Assembly (NCBI GenBank): GCA_037043015.1 | Contig: CM073323.1 | Span: forward strand, 9,979,758 to 10,043,757 | Direction: 5' to 3' | Length of the DNA stretch: 64,000 bases | From: Bryum argenteum | Lineage: Eukaryota; Streptophyta; Bryopsida; Bryales; Bryaceae | Shown: one piece after another, positions 12,760-23,631 of the stretch | Numbering within the stretch: the stretch's first letter is position 1 | Layout of the letters: each line of letters begins with the position of its first letter | The notes under the pieces: generated by a model | What the model was told of the DNA's origin: nothing | Databases searched by the model: none | Seen by the model: the letters and a program-made list of their open reading frames with translations, nothing else | Position numbers and translations under genes: made by a program

Positions 12760-15700
12760 TTAGCCATAGCAAAACTCAGTATGAAAATCCTCCAAGTCTT
12801 GCAATCGACTCAAATCACTTGGAAGTTTATCCAAACTTGCGCAATAATCAATATTCAACTTCTTCAAGGCACTCAAGTCTTTAATGCCATCTATATTCTT
12901 CAAAAAAAAACAATCTGAAGCATCAAGGTCCTCCAAGTGTTGCAATGCATTCAAATCACTTGGAAGTTTCTCCAAACTTGAGCACCCAGCAATTTTTAAC
13001 TTCTTCAAGGCACTCAAGTCTTTAATGCCATCTATGTCTTTCAAGGCAAAACAATATGAAGCATCAAGGTCCTCCAAGTGTTGCAATGCATTTAAATCAC
13101 TTGGAAATTTCTCCAAGCTTGTGCACCCAACAATATCCAACCTCTTCAAGGCAATGAAGTCTTTGATGCCATCTAAGTTCTTCAAACCAGAACAAAATGA
13201 AGCATCAAGGTCTTCCAAGCGTTGCAATCCATTCAAATCACTTGGGAATTTCTCCACACTTTTGCACTCACGAATATTCAACTTCTTCAAGGCACTCAAG
13301 TCTTTGATGCCATCTATATTCTTCAAACCAAAACAATATGAAGCATCAAGGTCCTCCAAGTGTTGCAATCGACTCATATCACTTGGAAGTTTCTTCAAAC
13401 TTTTGCATCGAACAATATTCAACTGCTTCAAGGCAATCAAGTCTTTGATGCCATCTAAGTTCCTCAAACCAGAACAAAATGAAGCATTAAGGTCCTCAAA
13501 AAGTTGCAATCGCCTCAAATCACTTGGAAGTTTCTCCAAACTTGTGCACCAAACAATATTCAACTTTTTCAAGAAAATCAAATCCTGAATGCCATCTAGG
13601 TTCCTCAAACAAGAACAAAATGAAGCATCAAGTTCCTCCAAGTGTTGCAATCGTCTTAAATCGCTTGGAAGTTTCCTCAAACTTTTGCACTCACGAATAG
13701 TCAACTTCTTCAAGGCACCCAAGTCTTTAATGCCATCTATGTTCTTCAAATTAAAACAAAATGAAGCATCAAGGTTCTCAAAGTGTTGCAATCCACTCAT
13801 ATCACTTGGAAGATCCTCTAAATTTGTGCATCGAACAATATCCAACTTCTTCAAAGCAATTAAGTGTTTAATACCATCTAGGCTCCTCAAACCAAAACAA
13901 AATGAGGCATCAAGGTTCTTCAAATGTTGCAATTGCCTCAAATCGCTTGGAAATTTCTCCAAACTTTTGCACTCACGTATAATCAACTTCTTCAAGGCAC
14001 TCAAGTCTTTAATGCCATATATCTTCTTCAAGGCAAAACAATATGATGCATCAAGAACCTCCAAGTGTTGCAATGCACTCATATCACTTGGAAATTCCTC
14101 TAAACTTGTGCACCGAACAATATTCAACTTCTTCAAAGCAATCAAGTCTTTAATGCCATCTATGTTCTTGAAACTAGAACAAAATGAAGCATCAAGTTCC
14201 TCCAAGTGATGCAATGCATTTAAATCACTTGGAAATTTCTCCAAACTTGTGCACCCAACAATATCGAACTTCTTCAAGGCAATCAAGTCTTTAATGCCAT
14301 CTAAGTTCTTCAAACCAAAACAATAAGATGCATCAAGATCCTCCAAGTCTTGCAATGCACTCAAATCACTTGGAAGTTTCTCCAAACTTGTGCACTCACG
14401 AGTAATCAACTTCTTCAAGGCACTCAAGTCTTTAATGCCATCTATCTTCTTCAAGGCAAAACAATATGATACATCAAGAACCTCCAAGTGCTGCAATGTA
14501 CTCATAACACTTGGAAATTTCTCCAAACTTGTGCACCAAACAATATTCAACATCTTCAAGGCAATGAAGTCTTTGATGCCATCTAAGTTCTTCAAACCAG
14601 AACAAAATGAAGCATCAAGGTCCTCCAAGTGTTGCAATTCATTCAAATCACTTGAAAACTTCTTTACACTTTTGCACTCACGAATATTCAACTTCTTCAA
14701 GGCACTCAAGTCTTTAATGCCATCTATGTTCTTCAAACACATACAATATGAAGCATCAACTTCCTCCAAGTATTGCAATGCACTCATATCACTTGGAAGT
14801 TTCTCCAAACTTGTGCACTCACGAATATTCAACTTCTTCAAGGCACTCAAGTCTTTAATGCCATCTATGTTCTTCAAACCAAAACAATATGAAGCATCAA
14901 CATCCTCCAAGTGTTGCAATGCACTCATATCACTTGGAAATTTCTCCAAACTTTTACACTCACGTATATTCAACTTGATCAAGGCAATCAAGTCTTTAAT
15001 GCCATCTATGTTCTTCAAACCAAAACAATATGAAGCATCAAGTTCCTCCAAGTGTTGCAATGCATTCAAATCACTTGGAAATTTCTCCAAACTTTTGCAA
15101 TTACGAATAATCAACTTCTTCAAGGCAAGCAAGTGTATAATGCCATCTAAGTTCCTCAAATTGGAACAGAATGAAGCATTCAAATTCTCCAAAAAAGGCA
15201 TTCGCCTCAAATGGCTTGGAAGTTTTTCCAAACTTATGCACTTTTCAAGAATCAACTTCTTCAAGGCACTCAAATCTTTAATGCCATATATCTTCTTCAA
15301 GGCAAAACAATATGATGCATTAAGGTTCTTCAAATGTTGCAATCGCCTCAAATCGCTTGGAAATTTCTCCAAACTTTTGCACTCACGTACATTCAACTTG
15401 TTCAAGGCAATCAAGTCTTTAATACCATCTATGTTCTTCAAACCAAAACAATATGAAGCATCAAGATCCCCTAAGTGTTGCAATGCACTCATATCACTAG
15501 GAAGTTTCTCCAAATTTGTGCATTGAACAATACTCAACTTCTTCAAGGCACTAAGGTCTTTAATGCCATCTATATTCTTCAAATCAAAACAATATGCGGC
15601 ATCAAGGTACTCCAAATGTTGCAATCCACTCATATCACTTGGAAGTTTCTCCAAACGTTTGCACCGACCAATATTCAACTTCTTCAAGGAACCCAAGTCT

Positions 15701-18700
15701 TTAATGCCATCTATATTCCTCAAATCAAAACAATATGAGGCATCAAGGTCCTCCAAATGTTGCAATCCACTCATATCACTTGGAAGTTTCTCCAAACTTT
15801 CGCAATCACGTATATTCAACTTCTTCAAGGCAATCAAGTCTTTAATGCCATCTATATCTGTCAATCCACCACAATAAGAAGCATCAAGGTTCTCCAAAAG
15901 CTGGAATCGCCTCAAATCACTTGGAAGTTTTTTCAAATTTGAGCCAGAAATATTCAACGTCTTCAACACACTCAAGTCCTTAACGTCATCTATGTTCTTC
16001 AAAAGACTACAATGTAAAGCATTAGGATTCTCCAAGTGTTGCATTAGACCAATATCATTTGGTAGTTTCTCCAAACTTGTGCAGTGACTAATATTCAACA
16101 TCTTCAAGGCACTCAAGTGTTTAATGCCATCTAAGTTCTTCAAACCTGAACAACATGAAGCATCAAGTTCCTCAAAGTGATGCAATCCACTCATATCACT
16201 TGGAAGTTTCTCCAAACTTTTGCACCGACCAATATTCAACTTCTTCAAGGCAATCAAGTCTTTAATACCATCTAAGTTCCTCAAACCAGAACAAAATGAA
16301 GCATTAAGGTCCTCAAAAAGTTGCAATCGCCTTAAATCACTTGGAAATATCTTCAAACTTGTGCACCCAACAATATTCAACTTTTTCAAGAAAATCAAAT
16401 CTTTAATGCCATCTATGTCCTTCAAACCAGAACAAGATGAAGCATTAAGATTCTCCAAAAGTTGCAATTGCCCCAAATCGCTTGGGAGTTTCTCCAAACT
16501 TGTACACTCACCAATATTCAACTTCTTCAAGGCAATCAAGTCTTTAATGGCATCTAAGTTCTTCATATCAGAACAAAACGAAGCATCAAGGTTCTCCAAA
16601 AGTTTCAATCGCTTTAGATCGCTTGGAAGTCTCTGCAAACTTGTGCACCCAGCGATATTCAACTCCTTCAAGGCAATGAAGTCTTTAATACCTTCTAAGG
16701 TCCTCAAATCAGAACAAAATGACGCATTAAGGTTCTCCAAAAGTTGCAGTCGCCTCAAATCACTTGGAAATATCTCCAAACTTGTGCACTCACGAATAAT
16801 CAACCTCTTCAAGGCACTCAAGTCTTTAATGCCATTTATGTTCTTCAAAGCAAAGCAAAATGAAGCATCAAGGTCTTCTAAGTGTTGCAATCCACTCATA
16901 TCACTTGGAAGTATCCTCAAACTTGTGCACTCACTAATATTCAACTTCTTCAAGGCACTCAAGTCTTTAATGCCATCTATGTTCTTCAAATCAGAACAAT
17001 ATGAAGCATCAAGGTCCTCCAACTCTTGCAATGCACTCAGATTACTTGGAAGTTTCTCCAAACTTGTGCACCGAACAATATTCAACTTCTTCAAAGCACT
17101 CAAGTTTTTAATGCCATCTATGTTTTTTAAACGACAACAGGATGAAGCATCAAGGTCCTCCAAATGTTGCAATCGCCTCAAATCACTTGGAAGTTTCTCC
17201 AAACTTGTGCACTTAACAATATTCAACTTCTTCAAGACAATCAAGTCTTTAATGCCATCTAAGTCCTTCAAACCAGTACAAGATGAAGTATCAAGGTCTT
17301 CCAAGTGTCGCATGCAACCCATATCACTTGGTAGTTTCTCCAAATTTGTGCAATTGCAAATATTCAACCTCTTCAAACCAATCAAGTCTCCAATTCCACC
17401 TAAATCCTTTAATTGTTTGCAAAGCTTCACATTGACTTGCTTTAAGTCTTGCAAAGCACTCAAGCTCCTTGGTAGCTCTATCAAATCTTGACAATCAACT
17501 ATATTTAATATCTTCAAAGCAGTGAGAGCTTCAAGGCCGCGTAGATTCATAGATGTACGAGATCTTCCTAAGCACATGAACATGAGATTCCTTAACTCCT
17601 CCAACTTGAATGTACTGAAATCGAGCTTTCCACATCCATAGATGTCCATGCTTCTCAAATTTTCTAATTTATGAACATCAAGTTGGATGAGCTTTTCACA
17701 GTTAAATAAGCACAATACTTCTACATTTGAACAAAAATGCAATTTTCCTTTTTCAAAGTTCTTAACTTCACTATTCATAATAATAAGCCTCTCCAAGCAT
17801 GGCCAAGAGTATCCCAATGGATTTTTGATTAGTTCAAAAGGCACATCAGATCCATCTTTGTCAATTAAAAAACGCCTTCCCTCCATTGGTCCTCTTTGAG
17901 CTTCATCCTTAGCGAATTCAATATACAAATCATGAATTGTATACTTCAATCCATCTAAATCAAGAAGCCCATTCCGCATACACGACCTTACCTACATCAC
18001 AAATACTAGGAATATTAGATTTTCCAAAAAGTTTACAATTCTATCAAGTGACTCAAAATTGGACTAATCTACCTTGTCATTCCACATACATTGACTTCCT
18101 TCATGAATTTATACTTAGATATTCATTCACATAACCCAAACCATATTCAATCCTTCAAGATTCCTCTTGTCCCCTAAATATCCCTGATGCAAAATTGTAA
18201 AGAGTATAAGTTTGACCTTCTACTTTAGGTCGAAATAGACTAAATCTAAGCATCACCTTGATAATATAATCATACAATCTCAAAGTCATCTTATCTTTTT
18301 CATTTTTCTTTTACAGAATCAATCAATGTAGTTATTAATTGAAAGATACATCTTAACCATGGATTATAAAAGTTTACTTATCTTCAAATACATCGGAAAC
18401 TCTTGATTCATTAAAAATTAAACTCTTGATTCATTAAAATTTAAACTCTTGATTCTTTTGCATTTGAATGATTGAATCTACAAGTTGGCTAGTACATATT
18501 CCTATGAGGATCTCAAAAAGCCGTTTGGACTTTCTTACATACTTAGGGGGTTAAAAAGCCCAAACATTCATTTGAATCTATAAATACTAGCATAGCTTAC
18601 ATTGCCAATGTTCAATATCCCATAGATTTCCTTGTATTCAATTGAAACCTTGTGCTACTCGCATGCCGTAACTTTACGCATACTTACCTGCATCGGGCCC

Positions 18701-21201
18701 TTGCAAAAATTTAAACTAGTACCCACACAAGACGTTTAAAAAAGGATAGCTTTACAAGCAAGCCCAATATTGAACATTTATGCGTCACTTTATCACAAGT
18801 ATTGTGCATTATTTATTACACATATAATCGCATCAACTTACAGAATCTTTCATATCAACTTCGTTTTTCCGATGGATACCACACATCCAACTCCACATGT
18901 CACTTGAATCAAACCATCCATGTCGCGGTTGAGATGTCCACAAGATTGCCAAGTCCAAAAATATAAGTTGATCCTCGTGACACAAAGCATCATAACCAAG
19001 CCGTAAAACAGAAAATATAGGATGTTTTCCTTCTCTAATGATGTTAAACTTTTCACTTTTCACTTTTTCCAAAAAATCCTCCAAATACTTCTCCAAGTCC
19101 ATCTCTTCATTTCCCAACTTTCTTTGCAATTGTGTTCCCAAGACCTTGAGTGCTAGCGGAAGATAATGCTTTTTGGTTTTCTCTCCATCATGCGAACCCA
19201 CACTATTTTTCTCCTCAAAACAACATTCATTGACGTACTTTTTGATGACCTTGGCGTTGATCACCTTTGGCATGCTAAGGTAGTAAAAGAAAACATCACT
19301 CACACCATTTTCATCTAAATCTGTCATTTGATAACAATCACATCTTCTCATAGAAAGATCTTGAAGTAGAAGTGATTGAGCTCGTGAGGTAACAACTACC
19401 GTACTCTCTACTGTCACCGCCAAAACCTTCAAATACTCCGAAACTTCTTCAACGTCAAGGCTATTAACATTATCAAGTACAAGAAATATTTTTTGATTCT
19501 TCAATCGTGCCTTCAGAAGATCAAAAAGCTGTTATATGCCACATACATATTCATTAATGTAAATGAATGTTTACAATAAACTATAATCTAACACCAGTAT
19601 GACAACTCACTTTCGTAGTAAAATATAACTTCCATTTAACTTCATGTGATGGATCTAAATACACATTACACTACCCTAAAACGAGTTTGCAACCAATTGT
19701 AAAACGCATTTCTTGCAAAGCTATTACACTTTAGGATCTAATTTAGTTCCAAATACAAAAAAGATGAATTGCATTTACCTTGCCAACGTGTGTATTCAAT
19801 ATTGTTGCATCAACTTGAGCCAAATCTGTAAGTACTACCTTTCGCAACTCCTCATAACTTTTAATGCCAAATTCGATGTGACATACTTTTCCTCCATACT
19901 CCTTATATTTTTCGTTACAAATGGCTTTTGAAATGGTTGTCTTTCCAATTCCTCCAACTCCATACAAACCCATCACGGACACTTTGAACCTTGAAGATGG
20001 TGTTAGCTTCTCCAGATTCAATAATATTGGCTGTCGCAAGAAACATAGAACATGTCAAACCATTAACATCTTCCATGCAGTACTCTTGATGCATGTGAAA
20101 ACAACATTGAGTGTAACGGGGTAGACTTTCAAAAGGTTACACCATACTTAACAAGCAAATGAAATTACAACAGCGTACCTTGCACAACTGTCGAAATGAT
20201 TCATTGTAAGGCACATCATACTTCGCCTCTGGTCTTACCAACTTGCAAATTTCATCCACAACCTTTTTAATGAAGGATGGCTCTCCCTCATTCCCATAGC
20301 TCATAGCACCATACATTTTGATTGCAGACAATGCTTTCTCCCATTCGTCCAACGTGATTCTTGGATCATCTTCTGCCCATTGCTCCCACTTCTTCATCCA
20401 CTTTTTGTTCCTTCTATTATCATCAAAATCCTTAAATGACATCTTCAAGAATAATGGCATTATCTTAGCATCTGGATTCTTTGCAAACTCATTGAGTTCA
20501 ATCAGTGGCCACTTTGTCTTTGAAAAAAAATCATCTGATATCACCAACACTGCAAGCCGGCACTCTCGGGCAGCTCTCATCAAAGAAGGGAACCACTTCT
20601 CACCTTTCTTCAAACTATCTGAATTCACATCTAGAAATGGTGTATGACGGACATCTTTGAGACGCTCACATAAATGTCTCGTGAAGTCCTTCTGCACTCC
20701 GCTATGGCTCAAAAAAATATTATGCTTGGGCTCCCAACACACTTCATCAGGAACAATATTACTTGGCCCTGGCACTTCCTCAATCGATAAAACACTCGAG
20801 TCTTCAGAAACAACATTACTTGGCCCTGGCACTCCCTCATACGGTAAAACACTTGGCCCTAGCACTCCCTCAATCGGTAAAACACTCGAATCTTTAAAAA
20901 CAATATTACTCAGACTTGGCACTTCCTCCGGCAGTTCCTCGGTCAGTAGAGAACTACTTGGCCCTGGCACTTCCTTGATCGATAAAGAACTCGAATCTGC
21001 CAATACCTCCTGTTTTTGCGAACCTCCTTTTAGTTGTCGCGTACCTTTTCTTTCTAATTTGTTGGCATTCTTCGAGCACTCCCTGAGGAGGAGCCACAAA
21101 AGCACCAGTACAAGCACGACCAGGCCGAAAGCCAAGCGCACCAACCACAATTCTCCGATAAAACTGAAAACCAAATGTGCTCCCCACAAATCGCCCATCA
21201 T
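12760..21201 (-). CDS. TIR-NB-LRR immune receptor with N-terminal membrane segment and giant LRR array
   Basis: Intracellular immune receptor of the TNL class. Four coding exons: 21201-20179, 20030-19779, 19528-18842 and 17991-12760, all phase 0 with GT-AG borders, giving about 2397 aa. Residues about 17-39 are a hydrophobic segment. A linker (about 76-150) repeats VPGPS and DSSVL motifs. The TIR domain begins near residue 160 (HNIFLSHSG) and keeps the WPLIEL block, whose Glu is the expected NADase residue. The NB-ARC domain has a P-loop GVGGIGKTT (about 365-373), kinase-2 FLVLDNV (about 440), TVVVTSRAQ, LPLAL (about 548), and IHD (about 673) in place of MHD. Residues 853-2397 are 32 full 47-aa double LRRs plus a 42-residue partial copy, with the pattern LPSDLxxLQHLEDLDASxC. 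Start chosen at the first ATG after an in-frame stop. The membrane segment is unusual for TNLs. Exon borders are predictions; the class assignment is secure. Confidence 0.93.
12763..17397 (-). repeat. 141-bp tandem coding repeat (LRR array), 33 copies
   Basis: The LRR exon holds 32 complete 141-nt units and a final 126-nt partial one, every unit in frame except for a one-codon loss in unit 11 (ISGSNLKK, missing the conserved Cys). Each unit is two LRRs, one ending near ECTSLEKLPSD and one near LDASYC. Unit pairs 20-21 and 30-31, and units 8 and 28, are more alike than neighbours, pointing to block duplications. The same unit length makes the opposite strand stop-free for long stretches. Confidence 0.95.
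18390..18460. repeat. Short tandem repeat in TNL intron 3
   Basis: A unit of about 22 bp containing 'aaactcttgattcattaaa' is repeated two to three times within the about 850-bp intron between the NB-ARC and LRR exons (18841-17992). Confidence 0.7.
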
Positions 21202-22369
21202 GAGCAAGGCCGATCAATACTCCAAACCTACAGTGATTACTGTCTCCTCTTCGGGATCTACTTCACCTGCGGCACAATAAGCAAACAATTACCTTTATCA
21301 ACCACGCTCATCCAGATCTTCCTCGACCACATACAGTAAACACTGTGCGTTTAACACTGTAGGCCTTCCAGCCAGCCAGGGTCCCATCACATCCAGGTAG
21401 AAAGAAAAGTGGGAAGACTAAGTGCTTGTTCAGAAGCCTATTTATTCACGGAAACCAGATCCGTAACTACCCTTTCTTTAACAAAATCCACTTACCTGGA
21501 TATGATGAGACCCAAGCCAACCGATAGACTCAATGAATGAAACCTGCACAACCAAGCTTTTCCATGTAAACTTGAAATCTCTTGAAAGGGACAAAGATAG
21601 TTTACATGCAAATGATCTGGTCAGTGCAAAACAGGGGTCTTTCAGGCATGAAACTCAACCATACCTACGTCAATTCACGGCTCCATATCGTTCACATACA
21701 CCTTCGGAGTGATTCGCCACCGTAGAGGGTCACTGAATCTCCAAATAGAGAGTGAGCTTCACAATACGTGATAAAAGCCGTGTTGTCCAAGGAAAGAGTG
21801 AGCTTCTCACTACGTATTACAATGCTCATCTTCCTGTGAGATTGATCAAGGAGCCTCTACATTCCTGTCACTAACCTTCGAACTCTCTGGCTCTGACACT
21901 GGTTCTCACAGCTCGTGATGATAAGACTACTCTTTAAGATTCCAAACACAGTATGCACTGTAAACCATAAACTACCAGTGAACAATAGCTAGACAAGGAA
22001 CCCTCCCACTTCTGACACCGGCCCCTTCGATCACGCATAAAACGGCCGCTGATCCCAAGCGACTCAAACAAGCACGAGCTTAACAGCACTAGTCGGCCAG
22101 AGCTCGGATCGCCGTATTCACGGTTTTACTCCGACACTCTAAGTAACCTTCCCAAGCAACTGATCCCGTGCCCGCATACACAGCAACAAGCTTAACGATC
22201 TTAAAGTTGATGACACCGAAATCACTCCCACGAGCTCGCTCCGGTGACCCTACAGTTTGCCCGGCACCGTACGTCACGAAAATCCAGCGCCGAAGCTGAG
22301 CTATCGACAACCGCAGCAACTACCCCGGCAGAACTTCACCATCCACTCAAAAATCTGACAAGTGATCTC
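21202..22369. other. TNL upstream region, nothing recognised
   Basis: Region 5' of the TNL start. No gene-like frame. It presumably carries the TNL leader and promoter, but no transcription start can be set from sequence alone. Confidence 0.4.
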
Positions 22370-23340
22370 CTCACTTGGTCAAAACAGCTCCTTTGCTTGA
22401 AACCTGGTCAACCTGGTCAAAATTAGGTCAAGTGGATGGCTGTTTAGGTTTTGTAACAATCGGTTCAAAAAAGGAGTATGCAAAGTGGCTTCTTCTATAT
22501 CGCAGACTCGAGAATGTGTGGAATAGAAATGAGTGGCAAGAGACAAACACGTCATTGCAACCCTAAGACAAGCTTACAGATGAAATTGAACTCGTTCTCC
22601 TGTTTCCTTGTTCGATGTTCTATTGCCGTACTATACTATTGTGGTTTTACTCTACCATACCGACAAATCAACACTAGAACCCTAAATTTAGATAAGTGTA
22701 TGACATTTTTTTTTCGTAACAATCGCTTCATATCGGAGTGAGCAGAGTAACTTTTTCCGTTTCAACGATAACTGTTCTAGAATGTGTGGAAGGAATTGAT
22801 TGGATAGCAAGAGAGATACTCGCCACTGCAATCCTCACACAAGCAACCGGATGGAATTCATTCTCGTGTTCGATTGTTAGACTGTTGCAATGACGATTGT
22901 GATTAATCTTCTACGGTCACACCAGTAACGACAACTGTCAAAACAGCTCAAAAGCTTGAAACCCAGATCAGGTCTAGTGCATAACTTTCTGGATTTCGTA
23001 CCGATCGCTTCAAAAATAGAACGATTAAAGTCAATTTTATCATTCTAATCGCAAATTCAAGCGTATGTAGAAAGAAATGATCGGATAAACACGCCATTGC
23101 AATCCTGACCCAAACCTGTCAGATGAATCTGAATTCGTTTTAGTGATTGATTGTCCGGTAATACTTAGTTCTTTCTCGTGTTTGCTTGTTCGCTTCACGG
23201 CACTATGTCTTCCGCGGTGAAAGCAGCTCAATAGTTTGATTCTTCGATTAAGAATACTATTGATTCTTCGATTAAGAAAATTAGGTCAAGTGCAAGACTT
23301 CTTAGGTTTCATACCAATCGATTCAATACGTTCGGGGATA
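22370..23340. repeat. Diverged tandem repeat, about three units of 300 bp
   Basis: Landmarks recur in order at about 300-bp spacing: 'aacagctc..ttgcttgaaacc', then 'gtaccgatcgcttcaaaa'-like sequence, then a 'gaatgtgtgga'-like segment, then 'cattgcaatcct'. It lies between the divergently transcribed TNL and RUS3 genes. A smaller perfect direct repeat ('tgattcttcgattaagaa', two copies) sits inside it at about 23239-23280. Confidence 0.65.
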
Positions 23341-23631
23341 TTTCACATGCTTCTGGAAATGGACTCAGCCTTGCAGATTGTTCTGAGACCTCTTAACTTT
23401 TCGTAGCTATTTTCATGTCTACAGTGCTCTAACTCACGGACACTTACATGAAAGATGCGAATCTCACAGCCCGCGCGACACCCTCTCCACGACAAGCACG
23501 TCCTCACCATCACGCGTCTGGGGGGCGGGGTCACTAAGTAACCCTACTGGAGCTTTCCCCTGACAAACTATATGGGACTAACCCCCCTTCTGTAGCCATC
23601 CCCTCTGCTCGAGAGAACATTCTGCTCAAGG

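Noticed and set aside
12884..17491. Several plus-strand frames of 200-423 codons over the LRR region
   Set aside because: They are the mirror image of a 141-nt in-frame tandem repeat; their own 47-residue period and low-complexity composition show that they are by-products of the TNL exon.
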